Source: a virus
DNA length: 30,623 nucleotides
Virus record (IMG/VR): IMGVR_UViG_3300033571_006274
Coordinates: 1-30,623 of that record
Reading direction: 5' to 3' (one strand)
Part shown: positions 15,910 to 25,015 of the stretch, one piece after another
Layout: each line of letters starts with the position of its first letter
Position numbering within the stretch: the first letter of the stretch is position 1
Notes under the pieces: model-generated
The model's input: the letters and a program-made list of their open reading frames with translations, nothing else
Databases searched by the model: none
What the model was told of the DNA's origin: nothing
Made by a program: the position numbers and the translations under genes

Positions 15910-17478
15910 ATGTCTGGTACGACAACATATAATTTTAGCATCAATACAGCTGAGCAATTTCATGAGTCGTTCAATGAGACCGACCCAACACGTATGTTTA
16001 TGTTTATTGGTAGAGTAACCCCTTTTGCCAATGATTCTGCGCCTCAAGCAGTCGCAAATAATATAAACACTGTGTCTTATGATGTATTCAAAGACATGGT
16101 AACATTAAAACGAGTAAATTATACTGATGTTTCTCATGTTATCAATAGGTATGATTGGACTAATAATACAGTATATACACCCTATACACATTTAAATGCA
16201 AATTTATATTCATCACAATTTTATGTGTTTACATCTGATTATAATGTCTATAAATGCATTGACAATAATAGAGGTGCAGTTTCTACTGTTGAACCATCAG
16301 GTATTAGTACCTCAATTTTTAGCACATCTGATGGATATCGTTGGAAATTTTTATACAATGTAACATCATCAGAAGCATTAAAATTTTTGAATAATTCTTA
16401 TATACCAGTAAAAGAATTGACCGCTAATAATGGTTCTGCTCAATGGTCAGTTCAACAAGCAGCAGCAAATGGTTCAATAGAACATATTGTAATTACGGCC
16501 AATGGTAGTGGTTATTTGTCCATATCAAATAATTTTGCATTAATATCAAATTCTACAACATTAAGACTTGGTGGTGAAGCTAGTGCGGTCGATGGTGTTT
16601 ATACAGGTTCTACCTTGTATATCTCATCAGGACTTGGTGCTGGTCAGCTAAAACGTATAATAAGATATGTTGGAATCACAAAAACAGCGACAGTTAATGG
16701 CGCTTTTACAATTACACCAAATACACAATCTACCTATTATATTGCACCAAATGTAATTATTCGTGGTGATAGTGGATCAGTTTTATCTCAAAGAGCTACT
16801 GCTTATGTTTCAAATTGCATAGGTGGACAGATAAGAAAAATTACTATGATAACTCCAGGTAGACACTATTCTACTGCAAATGTTATTATATCAGCTAATA
16901 CACAGCATGGTTCCGGAGCATCTGCTTATGCAGTATTATCACCACCAGGTGGTCATGGTACAAGTGCTCGAAATGAATTAAACGGTAAAAACATTATGAT
17001 ATCTGTATCACTTGGAGCAGGTGATGCTAATACTTATCCTGCAAACAATGATCTTCGCACAATCGGTTTGATTAAAAACCCTAAACTTAGATCAGGTGCT
17101 TTAGCTAATGTTTCAATAATAGATCAGTGTTCTCGTATAACTGTTAGTGGTGTATTGGGTGATTATAAAGAGGATGAAATAATAACTGGTCAGACAAGTG
17201 GTGCTAAAGCCAGAGTTGTTTTATTTGCCAATACTAATTCAGCTAGAACCGCTGGTTTATTAAAAGTGGTACGAGTGACAACTGGAGGTACTGGATTATC
17301 CTTTACTCCAGGTGAATCTATAGTTTCAACCACAAGCGTAATTACAGCAACTGTTGATGCTTTTAATAAGCCTGCAGTTCGCGAAGGCACCGGTCAGGTG
17401 ATATACATAGAGAACAAAACACCTATTACTAGATCATCTGATCAGGTCGAAGATTTTCGTTTTGTCGTGACTTTTTAA
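15910..17478 (+). CDS. 8: Baseplate wedge protein gp8-like
   Basis: A 522-residue protein, longer than T4 gp8 (334). The N-terminal section (FHESFNETDPTRMFMFIGRV, FKDMVTLKRVNYTDVSHVIN, RYDWTNNTVY, SSQFYVFTSDYNVYKCIDNN, DGYRWKFLYNV) is a strong match to the gp8 family. An insertion of Gly/Ser-rich beta domains (about 190-430) includes an ITGQTSGAKARV motif that recurs in its neighbours. The C-terminus returns to the family with GTGQVIYIENKTPITRSSDQ then VEDFRFVVTF. gp8 is a dimer in each wedge that contacts gp7 and gp10. It has a strong ribosome-binding site (GAGGGG) and is 15 bases upstream of the DUF4815 gene. Confidence 0.88.
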   Translation: MSGTTTYNFSINTAEQFHESFNETDPTRMFMFIGRVTPFANDSAPQAVANNINTVSYDVFKDMVTLKRVNYTDVSHVINRYDWTNNTVYTPYTHLNANLYSSQFYVFTSDYNVYKCIDNNRGAVSTVEPSGISTSIFSTSDGYRWKFLYNVTSSEALKFLNNSYIPVKELTANNGSAQWSVQQAAANGSIEHIVITANGSGYLSISNNFALISNSTTLRLGGEASAVDGVYTGSTLYISSGLGAGQLKRIIRYVGITKTATVNGAFTITPNTQSTYYIAPNVIIRGDSGSVLSQRATAYVSNCIGGQIRKITMITPGRHYSTANVIISANTQHGSGASAYAVLSPPGGHGTSARNELNGKNIMISVSLGAGDANTYPANNDLRTIGLIKNPKLRSGALANVSIIDQCSRITVSGVLGDYKEDEIITGQTSGAKARVVLFANTNSARTAGLLKVVRVTTGGTGLSFTPGESIVSTTSVITATVDAFNKPAVREGTGQVIYIENKTPITRSSDQVEDFRFVVTF

Positions 17479-17493
17479 AGCCAAGGAAAAAAG

Positions 17494-20400
17494 ATGACGG
17501 GGATAGCTAATACAGTCACGATCACCACAAATTTAAATGTGGATCCGTATTACGACGATTTTGACGAAACAAAAAATTATCATCGTATTCTTTTTAGACC
17601 GGGTCTAGCTGTTCAAGCGCGTGAACTCACACAGATTCAGACCATATTACAAAACCAAATTGATAGATTTGCTGAGCATGTATTCAAAGAAGGTAGTATA
17701 GTTACAGGTTGTCAATTAATTTTTGATAACCAAGTAACATTTATTAAATTGCGTGATAGGTCTTCTGTCGGAACGGTTGTCAATTCGGCCGCATTTTTAA
17801 ATAAAATAATAACAGGCCAGACATCTGGTGTAGAAGCAAGTGTTATTTTAACTAATAGTGGTTCTGAGGCTAATACACCCAATTACAAAACTTTGTTTGT
17901 AAAATATACTGGTGCTAATGGTTCTCAAAGAACTTTTTCAAATGGTGAAATTATTACATCTACTGGTGGTTTATCAGCAAATTTAATAACATCTTCAGCT
18001 ATTGGTACAACATCTTTAGTAAAAATTGGGCCAGGTATAGTTTTTGCTAAGGATCATTTTATTCGAGTAAATGAACAAAGTATAATACTTGACAAGTATC
18101 AAGCAAATTCATCATATAGAATTGGACTTGAAGTTTTTGAATCAATAGTAAACGAAAATATTGATTCTTCTTTGTTAGATCCTGCATCAGGTTCATATAA
18201 CTATGCTGCACCTGGTGCAGCAAGATTGCAACTTACACCTAGATTAGTGAAAAGATATGTATCAGAAAATTCGACAAATAATTTTGTTGAATTGTTTTAT
18301 ATCAAAAATGGTGTAATCCAAGCAAAATCAGATAAACCTGAATATAACAAAATCAAAGATTATATTGCTGAACGTACATATGATGAATCTGGTAACTATG
18401 TTGTTAATGGATTACAGCCTAGAGTTCGAGAACATTTGTTAAGTGGAGAAAACCAAGGAGTTTATACTTCTGCTGATGGTGGAAGTGCATCTAGACTTGT
18501 AATAGAAATATCTCCTGGTAAAGCATATGTTATGGGCTACGATCATCAATATTTGATTAGTAATAAAGTCACAATTAGTAAAGCTACAGATTTTAATTCT
18601 GTTGAGCAAGTTGCAACAAATGCTGATTATGGAAATTATATAACTGTTCTGAATATGTCAGGACAGTGGGATGTAAACGGTCAAAGTCAAGTAACTTTGC
18701 GCGATGCTAAGATGAACTCTATTACAAATGGAGTGTATTCTACTACATCACTTGCCGGAAATATCATAGGTTATGCTCGTGTTCGAGCAATAGAATATTC
18801 ATCAGGAACACCAGGACTTTCAACATGTCAGTATAAGATGTATCTAACTGATATTAAGATGAATGATAATAAATCATTTACTGGGGTAAAATCTATAGGT
18901 TATGATGCTTCTGCTGCCGATGGTAAAGCTGACATACTTAATGCAGATGGCACAAATGCATCTACTACAGATCCATCATTTGACATAGGTGTATTTGGTC
19001 TACCAGTAACTGCTGTTAAAAAATTAAGAGCTACCGACGGTACGATTGATACAAATTTTAGTTTTAAAAAATCTTTTGATGTTGCATTTAATACTGGAGC
19101 AGGCAGCTCTGCTACTCTATCTACTGGCAGTGCATCAGAAACTTTTTCTGGTTCTGGTGCATTATCTGATGATGCCACACGCTCTAGGTTCTATCTTGTA
19201 TCAAGAGGAACATCAAATACAACAAATTTAACTGGAACTATTACAGTAACATCTGGTAGCACCTCAGTTACAGGGTCTGGTACTTCTTTTGCCACTCAAT
19301 TAAGCCCAGGTGATATTATTGCGTGTTCTCCTACTCAAAAATTTATAGTTTCTAGTATCACAGATGCTACAAATTTAACTCTAACTGCAAATGCAGCATC
19401 TAGCACTGGTGGCGCATTTCATAAGAGATTCCTTGAAGGTCAAGTTATTGATTTTGGTAATAAGGGTGGTGGTGGCGATCGTTCTATTTCAATTAATTCT
19501 ACTACTCAAGCCACTTTAAATTTAAATGAAAATCTTAATACAGCATTAAATGCTACTGTTATTACAGAGCTTAATCGTGTAGATGGACAAGAAGCATCTA
19601 AAGTTATAGCTCGTAATAGATTGGTTCAGTTAAGTCTAACATCTGATTTATCTGGGCCTTGGGTTTTAGGTCTTTCTGATGGGTTTAGATTAGTATCAGT
19701 CAGAAAGAAAAGTGGTTCAGGATTTTCATCCACCACAGAGGGTACTGATGTAACTAATCAGTTTACCCTAGATTCTGGTATGAGAGATACAATCTATGAA
19801 CATGCGCGTCTAGTTAAAAAACCTAATAGCACTCTTTCTCTAGCTTCAGGTGATAGACTTCTAGTAAAATTTGATCATTTTACACACAGTTATTCATCTG
19901 GTGTAGGGTATTTCTCGGTAGATTCATATCCAGTCGATGATGACAATGCTGGTACTGATACTACAAAAATTTACACATATGAAATACCAATATATTCTTC
20001 ACCAAGAACTGGTAGACAATACGATCTTCGCGATTGTATTGATGTTCGTCCAAGAATGACGGATACGGCAACCAGCACCACAACTTTGTCCGGTATAACA
20101 ACTAATCCAACTATATCAATATCACTAGATCAGCCTACAGGCGGATTGCGTCATGTTGCCCCTGGTGATAATTTTACAGTAGATTTGGATTACTATCTGC
20201 GGCGTAATGATAGAATAGTTGTTGATAAGAATGGTAATTTCCGTGCGATTAGAGGAACACCATCTTTAAAGCCAATTACACCAGATGAACCTGGTGGAAC
20301 TATGTCTATTGCAACTATTAATCTTACCCCATACCCATCTCTACCGGATGAGCAAGCTCGTCGAGTATCTCGACCTGATTTATCTAATTCAATATTCCCA

Positions 20401-23400
20401 ATTAAAAATCCAAGATTTACTATGAGGGATATTGGAGTTATACGTGATCGTGTTGAAAATCTTGAATATTATACTACGTTAAATTTTCTAGAGCAAAGCA
20501 CAAAATCATTGTCAGTTAAAGATTCATCAGGTAATGATAGATTTAAAAATGGTATTATAGTTGATCAATTTGCTGGTCATAATATTGGTGATGTGACAAA
20601 TCCTGATTATAAGATTTCAATAGATGCCGCGCGCGGAGAAGCTCGCCCTCCATTTAAAATGGATAATTTTGAGCTATTCTATACAGCTGCAAATTCAGTA
20701 AATGTTGTTAGAACTAATGTTACATCACAAGGGGTTTCTCGTGATCAGACATTATTCATATCAAATTCATCAATTGCATTTGCAAATGGAGAATTAATTA
20801 CTTCAGGTGATATAACAGCTCGTTTAAGATTTAAAGTCGATAATAAATTATATATTGAAGATGCTTCTGGTAATTTTACTATTGGTTCAGGTGTCAGAGG
20901 CAATTTTAGCTCGGTAACTGCCACAATAACTGGAGTTACGCAACAAACTCCTGGTGACTTGATCACTCTATATTATTCTCATAGACCTTTTATTACGCAA
21001 CCTTATGCTTCTACTACAAGAAATCCGACCGGTCTATTTTGGAAATGGAATGGGAGCGTATTACTAGATCCTGATAATGACTATTGGACTGATACTGTTC
21101 AGCTTCCTGATGTTCAAGCTAATGTAAATCTGTTTAGCGATAATTGGCTAAACATGCAATCGGGATGGAGCACTTCTTGGAATTCGTGGCAAACTTCTTG
21201 GCAGGGGTCTTCATCGGATACTTCATCTAGGAGAGGTGGTAGTGGCACAACATCTACAACTGTTACAACTACAACATCTGAGGAATTTAGAACTGGTACG
21301 GCTTATGATGTAGTACCAAGAGAAACTCAGTATTCTACTGGTGCTAGAGTAGTTTCCAATAATATTATACCTTTTATGCGTTCCCGTGAAATTAGATTTA
21401 CAGGTAAAGGATTAAAACCTGGGGGTAGAGTATACGCATTTTTTGATGGAACCGCAGTTTCATCTTATGTAACTCCAACAAATTCATTATTTGTTGCATC
21501 TGGTTCTGAGGGATCAAATTTAATTGCATCTTCTAATGGAGATGTATATGGGATCTTTAGATTACCAAATAATAATTCATTAAGATTTCGTGTTGGATCA
21601 AAAATATTCAGACTAACTGATAATCCAACAAATTCTTCGACAGTTGGTACTGTAACTACCTCTGCTGAAGGTACATATACTGCTCAAGGTTTATCGCAAC
21701 AAACTGAAACTACAATAGTTTCAACACGATATCCTGAAATTGTCTCGCGCAGTGTATCTGAAACAAGAGTAGTTACATCTAGTACATCCCATTCAACATT
21801 TATACCTGATCCTGAACCACCACCACCACCAGTTTACATTGAGGTCCCTGGTCCAGCACCGGATCCTATAGTTATAACGCAAATTGTTGAAGTTGAAGTA
21901 CCGATTATTATACAGGTGCCTGAACCACAACCGCCACCGCCACCACCACAACCTCCTTATGAACAACCACCGCCACAGCCACCGCCACCACCCCCAGAAC
22001 CCCCACCTCCGCCACCAGAACCACCGGAACCAGAACCTCCGTGGAATGCTGGTGGTGTTGAAGGTGGTGGTGGCGACGGGGGTGGCGGCGACCCTATAGC
22101 GCAATCATTTTTCATCAATACTAAGACTCTAGGTTCTCTTAGTAACGGAATTTATGTTACTAAGGTTGATTTGTTTTTCAACACTAAACATGAAACTTTA
22201 GGTGTTGAAATCCATATTCGTGAAATTGATCCTATAGCTGGTAATATAACTGGTCGCATAGTTCCGTTTAGTAGAACTGTAATAATGCCTGGTGAAGTTA
22301 ATATAAGCGATGATGCTTCTAAACCTACTCCTGTATATTTTCCATCACCTGTTTTCCTTCAAGATGGTAAAGAATATGCAATAGTAATAAAGCCTATTGG
22401 AGATAACCCTGGTTATTCATCTTTTATTGGTAGACTTGGTGACACCGATATTCTTACAGGTGATAGAATAGTTTCCCAGCCTGCTGCTGGTATGCTATTT
22501 GCTTCATCTAATGATCGTCAATATTCACCAATACAAGAAGAAGATTTGAAATTTACATTATATCTCGCTACCTTCTTGAGGTCTGCAACAGGACGAGCAA
22601 CCTTTAAAAATGAATTGCGTGATTATTTTACCATAACAAATGCTAATGGTGCATTTGATACGATAGGCGAATCAGTCCATGGGGAAACTATTCTAGTAGG
22701 TACATTTGCTACTACAAATACACAACCTGTGAATACTGGTGTGACCTTTGTTCAAGGTATTACATCAGGTGCAACTGGTACAATATCTAGATTTAGTCCT
22801 ACACAATTAAGAGTACGCAATGTCTCTACCGATGTCAAATTCTTAGGTGGTGAAGTAATTCGAATCCGAAATATTGGTGCAAATTCACAAAGTCCAATAT
22901 CAGGTCGAATCATTGGTGTTTCAAATGGCGCAATAACATCTGCTACCACACCTGTAGGTAAGACAGTATATTATAATGCAGTTGGTTACAGCAATACATT
23001 CTTGCATCTGGCTAATGTATCTTATGTGAATAGTGGTCCAGCCTCAACATCTGGTCGTACTTTCTTTGCGAATAATTATATTCGTGGTCAGAGAACTGGA
23101 TATAATGCATATGTGTCTCAAATCAATCGACTGCGTGCTGATGTTATCAATTTTAGCACAGATTATATACAACCACCAAATACAGGTTTAGCGTTCTACG
23201 GTAAATTTGCTAAGAGCAATTCAACCCGCGATACAACCAATCTTCGCATATATCCAAATGATAACTATGAATTTGATGCTCCTAGATTTGTTCTTAGCCG
23301 TAGTGCAGAGTCAAACACTGTATCTACAAGCTCTACAATGGCTACGGATAGATCGGCAGAAATTTCAGTATCCATGGCCACACAATCTGCTTTCACTTCT

Positions 23401-23949
23401 CCAGCTATCGATGTGAAAAGAATATCGGTTATTACCGTTGAAAATATGATCAATGCTAATACCACTAATGAAGCCGGCTATTCTAGCGGTGGTGGAGCTA
23501 TGGCTCGTTATATAACTCGAAAGATTACTTTGGCTGATGGACAAGATGCTGAAGATATTCGAGTTTATGTGACAGCATATCGTCCACCAGGTTCTGATGT
23601 ATTAGCTTATTATAAGGTATTACATCGCGAAGATAGTGATACATTTAATGAAGCAACATGGATTCCGATGTCCATAGCTTCAGAAGAAGGTGTGACAGCA
23701 TCAACTGTTTACTCTAGCTCAGAAAATCAAGATGATTTCAAAGAATATGTGTATGGTATTCCAACTTATGGAAATACTTATAAATCAGGTGCCAATACTA
23801 CAAATTCAAGTATCCTTGAATATCGCAATTCAGAAGGTGCTAGATTTGTTGGATTTAAATATCTTTCAATCAAAGTGGTGCTAACTAATACCACAACTAC
23901 TCGTCCACCAAGAATGGATGATATTAGAGTGATAGCATTGCAGAGATGA
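17494..23949 (+). CDS. Giant DUF4815-type baseplate / tail-fibre connector protein
   Basis: A 2151-residue protein, the largest here. The N-terminus (DPYYDDFDETKNYHRILFRP, GLAVQARELTQIQTILQNQI, DRFAEHVFKEGSIV) is typical of the DUF4815 family in T4-like marine phages, as is MRDIGVIRDRVENLEYYTTL near residue 985. An Ig-like/beta-rich middle contains SGSTSVTGSGTSFAT (around residue 590). YAFFDGTAVSSYVTPTNS (around 1315) starts a further conserved module. A poly-proline then poly-glycine hinge (1438-1532) separates it from PIAQSFF, GIYVTKVDLFFNTK and PSPVFLQDGKEYAIVI. The C-terminal 600 residues are beta-rich. It is probably an external baseplate or fibre-connecting component in the gp9/gp10 position, an inference from context. 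AAGGAAAAAAG precedes the ATG. Confidence 0.78.
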   Translation: MTGIANTVTITTNLNVDPYYDDFDETKNYHRILFRPGLAVQARELTQIQTILQNQIDRFAEHVFKEGSIVTGCQLIFDNQVTFIKLRDRSSVGTVVNSAAFLNKIITGQTSGVEASVILTNSGSEANTPNYKTLFVKYTGANGSQRTFSNGEIITSTGGLSANLITSSAIGTTSLVKIGPGIVFAKDHFIRVNEQSIILDKYQANSSYRIGLEVFESIVNENIDSSLLDPASGSYNYAAPGAARLQLTPRLVKRYVSENSTNNFVELFYIKNGVIQAKSDKPEYNKIKDYIAERTYDESGNYVVNGLQPRVREHLLSGENQGVYTSADGGSASRLVIEISPGKAYVMGYDHQYLISNKVTISKATDFNSVEQVATNADYGNYITVLNMSGQWDVNGQSQVTLRDAKMNSITNGVYSTTSLAGNIIGYARVRAIEYSSGTPGLSTCQYKMYLTDIKMNDNKSFTGVKSIGYDASAADGKADILNADGTNASTTDPSFDIGVFGLPVTAVKKLRATDGTIDTNFSFKKSFDVAFNTGAGSSATLSTGSASETFSGSGALSDDATRSRFYLVSRGTSNTTNLTGTITVTSGSTSVTGSGTSFATQLSPGDIIACSPTQKFIVSSITDATNLTLTANAASSTGGAFHKRFLEGQVIDFGNKGGGGDRSISINSTTQATLNLNENLNTALNATVITELNRVDGQEASKVIARNRLVQLSLTSDLSGPWVLGLSDGFRLVSVRKKSGSGFSSTTEGTDVTNQFTLDSGMRDTIYEHARLVKKPNSTLSLASGDRLLVKFDHFTHSYSSGVGYFSVDSYPVDDDNAGTDTTKIYTYEIPIYSSPRTGRQYDLRDCIDVRPRMTDTATSTTTLSGITTNPTISISLDQPTGGLRHVAPGDNFTVDLDYYLRRNDRIVVDKNGNFRAIRGTPSLKPITPDEPGGTMSIATINLTPYPSLPDEQARRVSRPDLSNSIFPIKNPRFTMRDIGVIRDRVENLEYYTTLNFLEQSTKSLSVKDSSGNDRFKNGIIVDQFAGHNIGDVTNPDYKISIDAARGEARPPFKMDNFELFYTAANSVNVVRTNVTSQGVSRDQTLFISNSSIAFANGELITSGDITARLRFKVDNKLYIEDASGNFTIGSGVRGNFSSVTATITGVTQQTPGDLITLYYSHRPFITQPYASTTRNPTGLFWKWNGSVLLDPDNDYWTDTVQLPDVQANVNLFSDNWLNMQSGWSTSWNSWQTSWQGSSSDTSSRRGGSGTTSTTVTTTTSEEFRTGTAYDVVPRETQYSTGARVVSNNIIPFMRSREIRFTGKGLKPGGRVYAFFDGTAVSSYVTPTNSLFVASGSEGSNLIASSNGDVYGIFRLPNNNSLRFRVGSKIFRLTDNPTNSSTVGTVTTSAEGTYTAQGLSQQTETTIVSTRYPEIVSRSVSETRVVTSSTSHSTFIPDPEPPPPPVYIEVPGPAPDPIVITQIVEVEVPIIIQVPEPQPPPPPPQPPYEQPPPQPPPPPPEPPPPPPEPPEPEPPWNAGGVEGGGGDGGGGDPIAQSFFINTKTLGSLSNGIYVTKVDLFFNTKHETLGVEIHIREIDPIAGNITGRIVPFSRTVIMPGEVNISDDASKPTPVYFPSPVFLQDGKEYAIVIKPIGDNPGYSSFIGRLGDTDILTGDRIVSQPAAGMLFASSNDRQYSPIQEEDLKFTLYLATFLRSATGRATFKNELRDYFTITNANGAFDTIGESVHGETILVGTFATTNTQPVNTGVTFVQGITSGATGTISRFSPTQLRVRNVSTDVKFLGGEVIRIRNIGANSQSPISGRIIGVSNGAITSATTPVGKTVYYNAVGYSNTFLHLANVSYVNSGPASTSGRTFFANNYIRGQRTGYNAYVSQINRLRADVINFSTDYIQPPNTGLAFYGKFAKSNSTRDTTNLRIYPNDNYEFDAPRFVLSRSAESNTVSTSSTMATDRSAEISVSMATQSAFTSPAIDVKRISVITVENMINANTTNEAGYSSGGGAMARYITRKITLADGQDAEDIRVYVTAYRPPGSDVLAYYKVLHREDSDTFNEATWIPMSIASEEGVTASTVYSSSENQDDFKEYVYGIPTYGNTYKSGANTTNSSILEYRNSEGARFVGFKYLSIKVVLTNTTTTRPPRMDDIRVIALQR
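21805..22092 (+). repeat. Poly-proline / poly-glycine hinge-coding low-complexity tract
   Basis: CCA/CCG/CCT-rich stretch coding residues about 1438-1516 of the DUF4815-type protein. It has several runs of four to six prolines separated by Glu, Gln or hydrophobic residues, including two more structured spacers (YIEVPGPAPDP and IVEVEVPIIIQVPEP). A Gly/Asp run follows immediately. Such a tract likely forms a stiff rod plus flexible joint. The complementary strand gives a Trp/Arg-rich open frame that is only a shadow. Confidence 0.9.
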
Positions 23950-24167
23950 AATTGCTTAAGGTAGAAAATGAGCCAGGAATGGCAAGAGATCCGTCTAATC
24001 AAGCTATATTATCGACGGATCTCTCAGCTTTGCAAGCATATAAAATAAAGCGTCAAAAGACTGCTCAAATAGATGCTGCATTGGATGATATAAATAAATT
24101 AAAGGAAGACATGGCTGAGATCAAGTCTCTCATAACCAAATTGATCAGCACAAACCCAGGTAGATAG
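23946..24167 (+). CDS. Small conserved coiled-coil virion-associated protein
   Basis: A 73-residue protein with MKLLKVENEPGMARDPSNQA and an Ile-Leu-Ser/Tyr segment, followed by a heptad-like helix (IDAALDDINKLKEDMAEIKS). Similar short proteins beginning with MKLLKVENEPGxxRD are common beside fibre or baseplate genes in marine T4-like phages, where they have no assigned function. The ATG overlaps the stop of the giant gene (ATGA), showing translational coupling. It may be an assembly or scaffolding helper; no experimental role is known to me. Confidence 0.75.
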   Translation: MKLLKVENEPGMARDPSNQAILSTDLSALQAYKIKRQKTAQIDAALDDINKLKEDMAEIKSLITKLISTNPGR

Positions 24168-24172
24168 GTATA

Positions 24173-25003
24173 ATGGCTAAGATAGCAAATGTAGCACTTA
24201 CTAATACCTTTGACACCTGGAGGATTCGAACCAACCAGGCGTTCACTCGTTTAAACCAGTTTGCGATTAACGAATCGTTATTGTATGCAAATACAATCAC
24301 GGCCAATGTTAGATTTGTATCTCTTGGCGCTAATAAATTAGGTAGTACCGCTGCTCATCTAACCATAATAAATGGTCGATTGAATGCCAACGGTAGTGCT
24401 AATGTATCAGCGAATTTTAGAGTTTTTGGTAATACTACACTAGGCGCAGTTGGTGCTGGTGAAAATAATGCAAATTCACATACTACTTTAATAAATGGTT
24501 TTTTGAGCGCAAATGGCAGAGCAGTCATAGCGACAAATATAACAGTATCTGGTAATACTACACTAGGCGCACCTGCAAAAACAATATCAGCGACTGGTTT
24601 GGTCTCAGTCACAGGTCGTCAAACTATTAGCACCAATCTATCAGTCTCAGGTAATACTACATTAGGTGGTGCTGGTAAAACACAAACAACCACTGGCGCC
24701 TGGACACATACCGGTACACAAAATATTAGTACCAATTTAACAGTTTCTGGTAATACTACATTAGGGGCTTCTGCTAAAACCATCGCAGCTACAGGTCTGG
24801 TAACAATTACAGGCCGTCAAACTATTAGTACCAATCTATCAATCTCAGGTAATACTTCAACAAATAAATTGGTAGCAACAAGTAACGTAGATGCGACTGG
24901 TGTTATACAATCAACAACCGGTGGATTTAGATATCCTGATGGTGCTACAGTAGTAGCTCCAATCTATATCTACGATTCATCAGGTTCTCAGTTATATCCA
25001 TAA
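24173..25003 (+). CDS. Tail fibre-like protein with 33-residue repeats
   Basis: A 276-residue protein. The N-terminus (ALTNTFDTWRIRTNQAFTRL) is a short attachment-type helix seen in fibre subunits of marine T4-like phages. From residue about 60 it consists of beta-repeats with the core (I/A)(S/A)TN(L/I)(T/S)(V/I)SGNTTLG spaced exactly 33 residues in the last four copies. The C-terminus reads VIQSTTGGFRYPDGATVVAP then IYIYDSSG, a common fibre end. Such repeats are likely a trimeric beta-fibre. The gene starts 5 bases after the coiled-coil gene. Host specificity, if any, cannot be read from the sequence. Confidence 0.78.
   Translation: MAKIANVALTNTFDTWRIRTNQAFTRLNQFAINESLLYANTITANVRFVSLGANKLGSTAAHLTIINGRLNANGSANVSANFRVFGNTTLGAVGAGENNANSHTTLINGFLSANGRAVIATNITVSGNTTLGAPAKTISATGLVSVTGRQTISTNLSVSGNTTLGGAGKTQTTTGAWTHTGTQNISTNLTVSGNTTLGASAKTIAATGLVTITGRQTISTNLSISGNTSTNKLVATSNVDATGVIQSTTGGFRYPDGATVVAPIYIYDSSGSQLYP
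24527..24850 (+). repeat. 99-bp in-frame repeats in tail fibre gene
   Basis: Repeat starts at 24527, 24626, 24725 and 24824, each exactly 99 bp apart. All encode the STN(L/I)(T/S)(V/I)SGNT core, with the adjacent A(K/G)TIxATGLVxxTGRQ segment alternating. An earlier related unit starting at 24404 is spaced 123 bp away, so one unit is 8 residues longer. Confidence 0.85.
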
Positions 25004-25015
25004 AGGTGGATTAAT

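Noticed and set aside
21793-22104. Minus-strand Trp/Arg-rich open frame and a plus-strand His-rich frame over the proline tract
   Set aside because: Both are produced by the CCA/CCG-rich codons of the DUF4815 hinge; composition is unnatural and there is no ribosome-binding site.
24215-24260. A GGATTCGAACC sequence resembling the T-arm of a tRNA on the minus strand
   Set aside because: The flanking bases do not form a 5-bp T stem and no acceptor, D or anticodon arm can be drawn; it lies in the coding sequence of the fibre gene's N-terminus.
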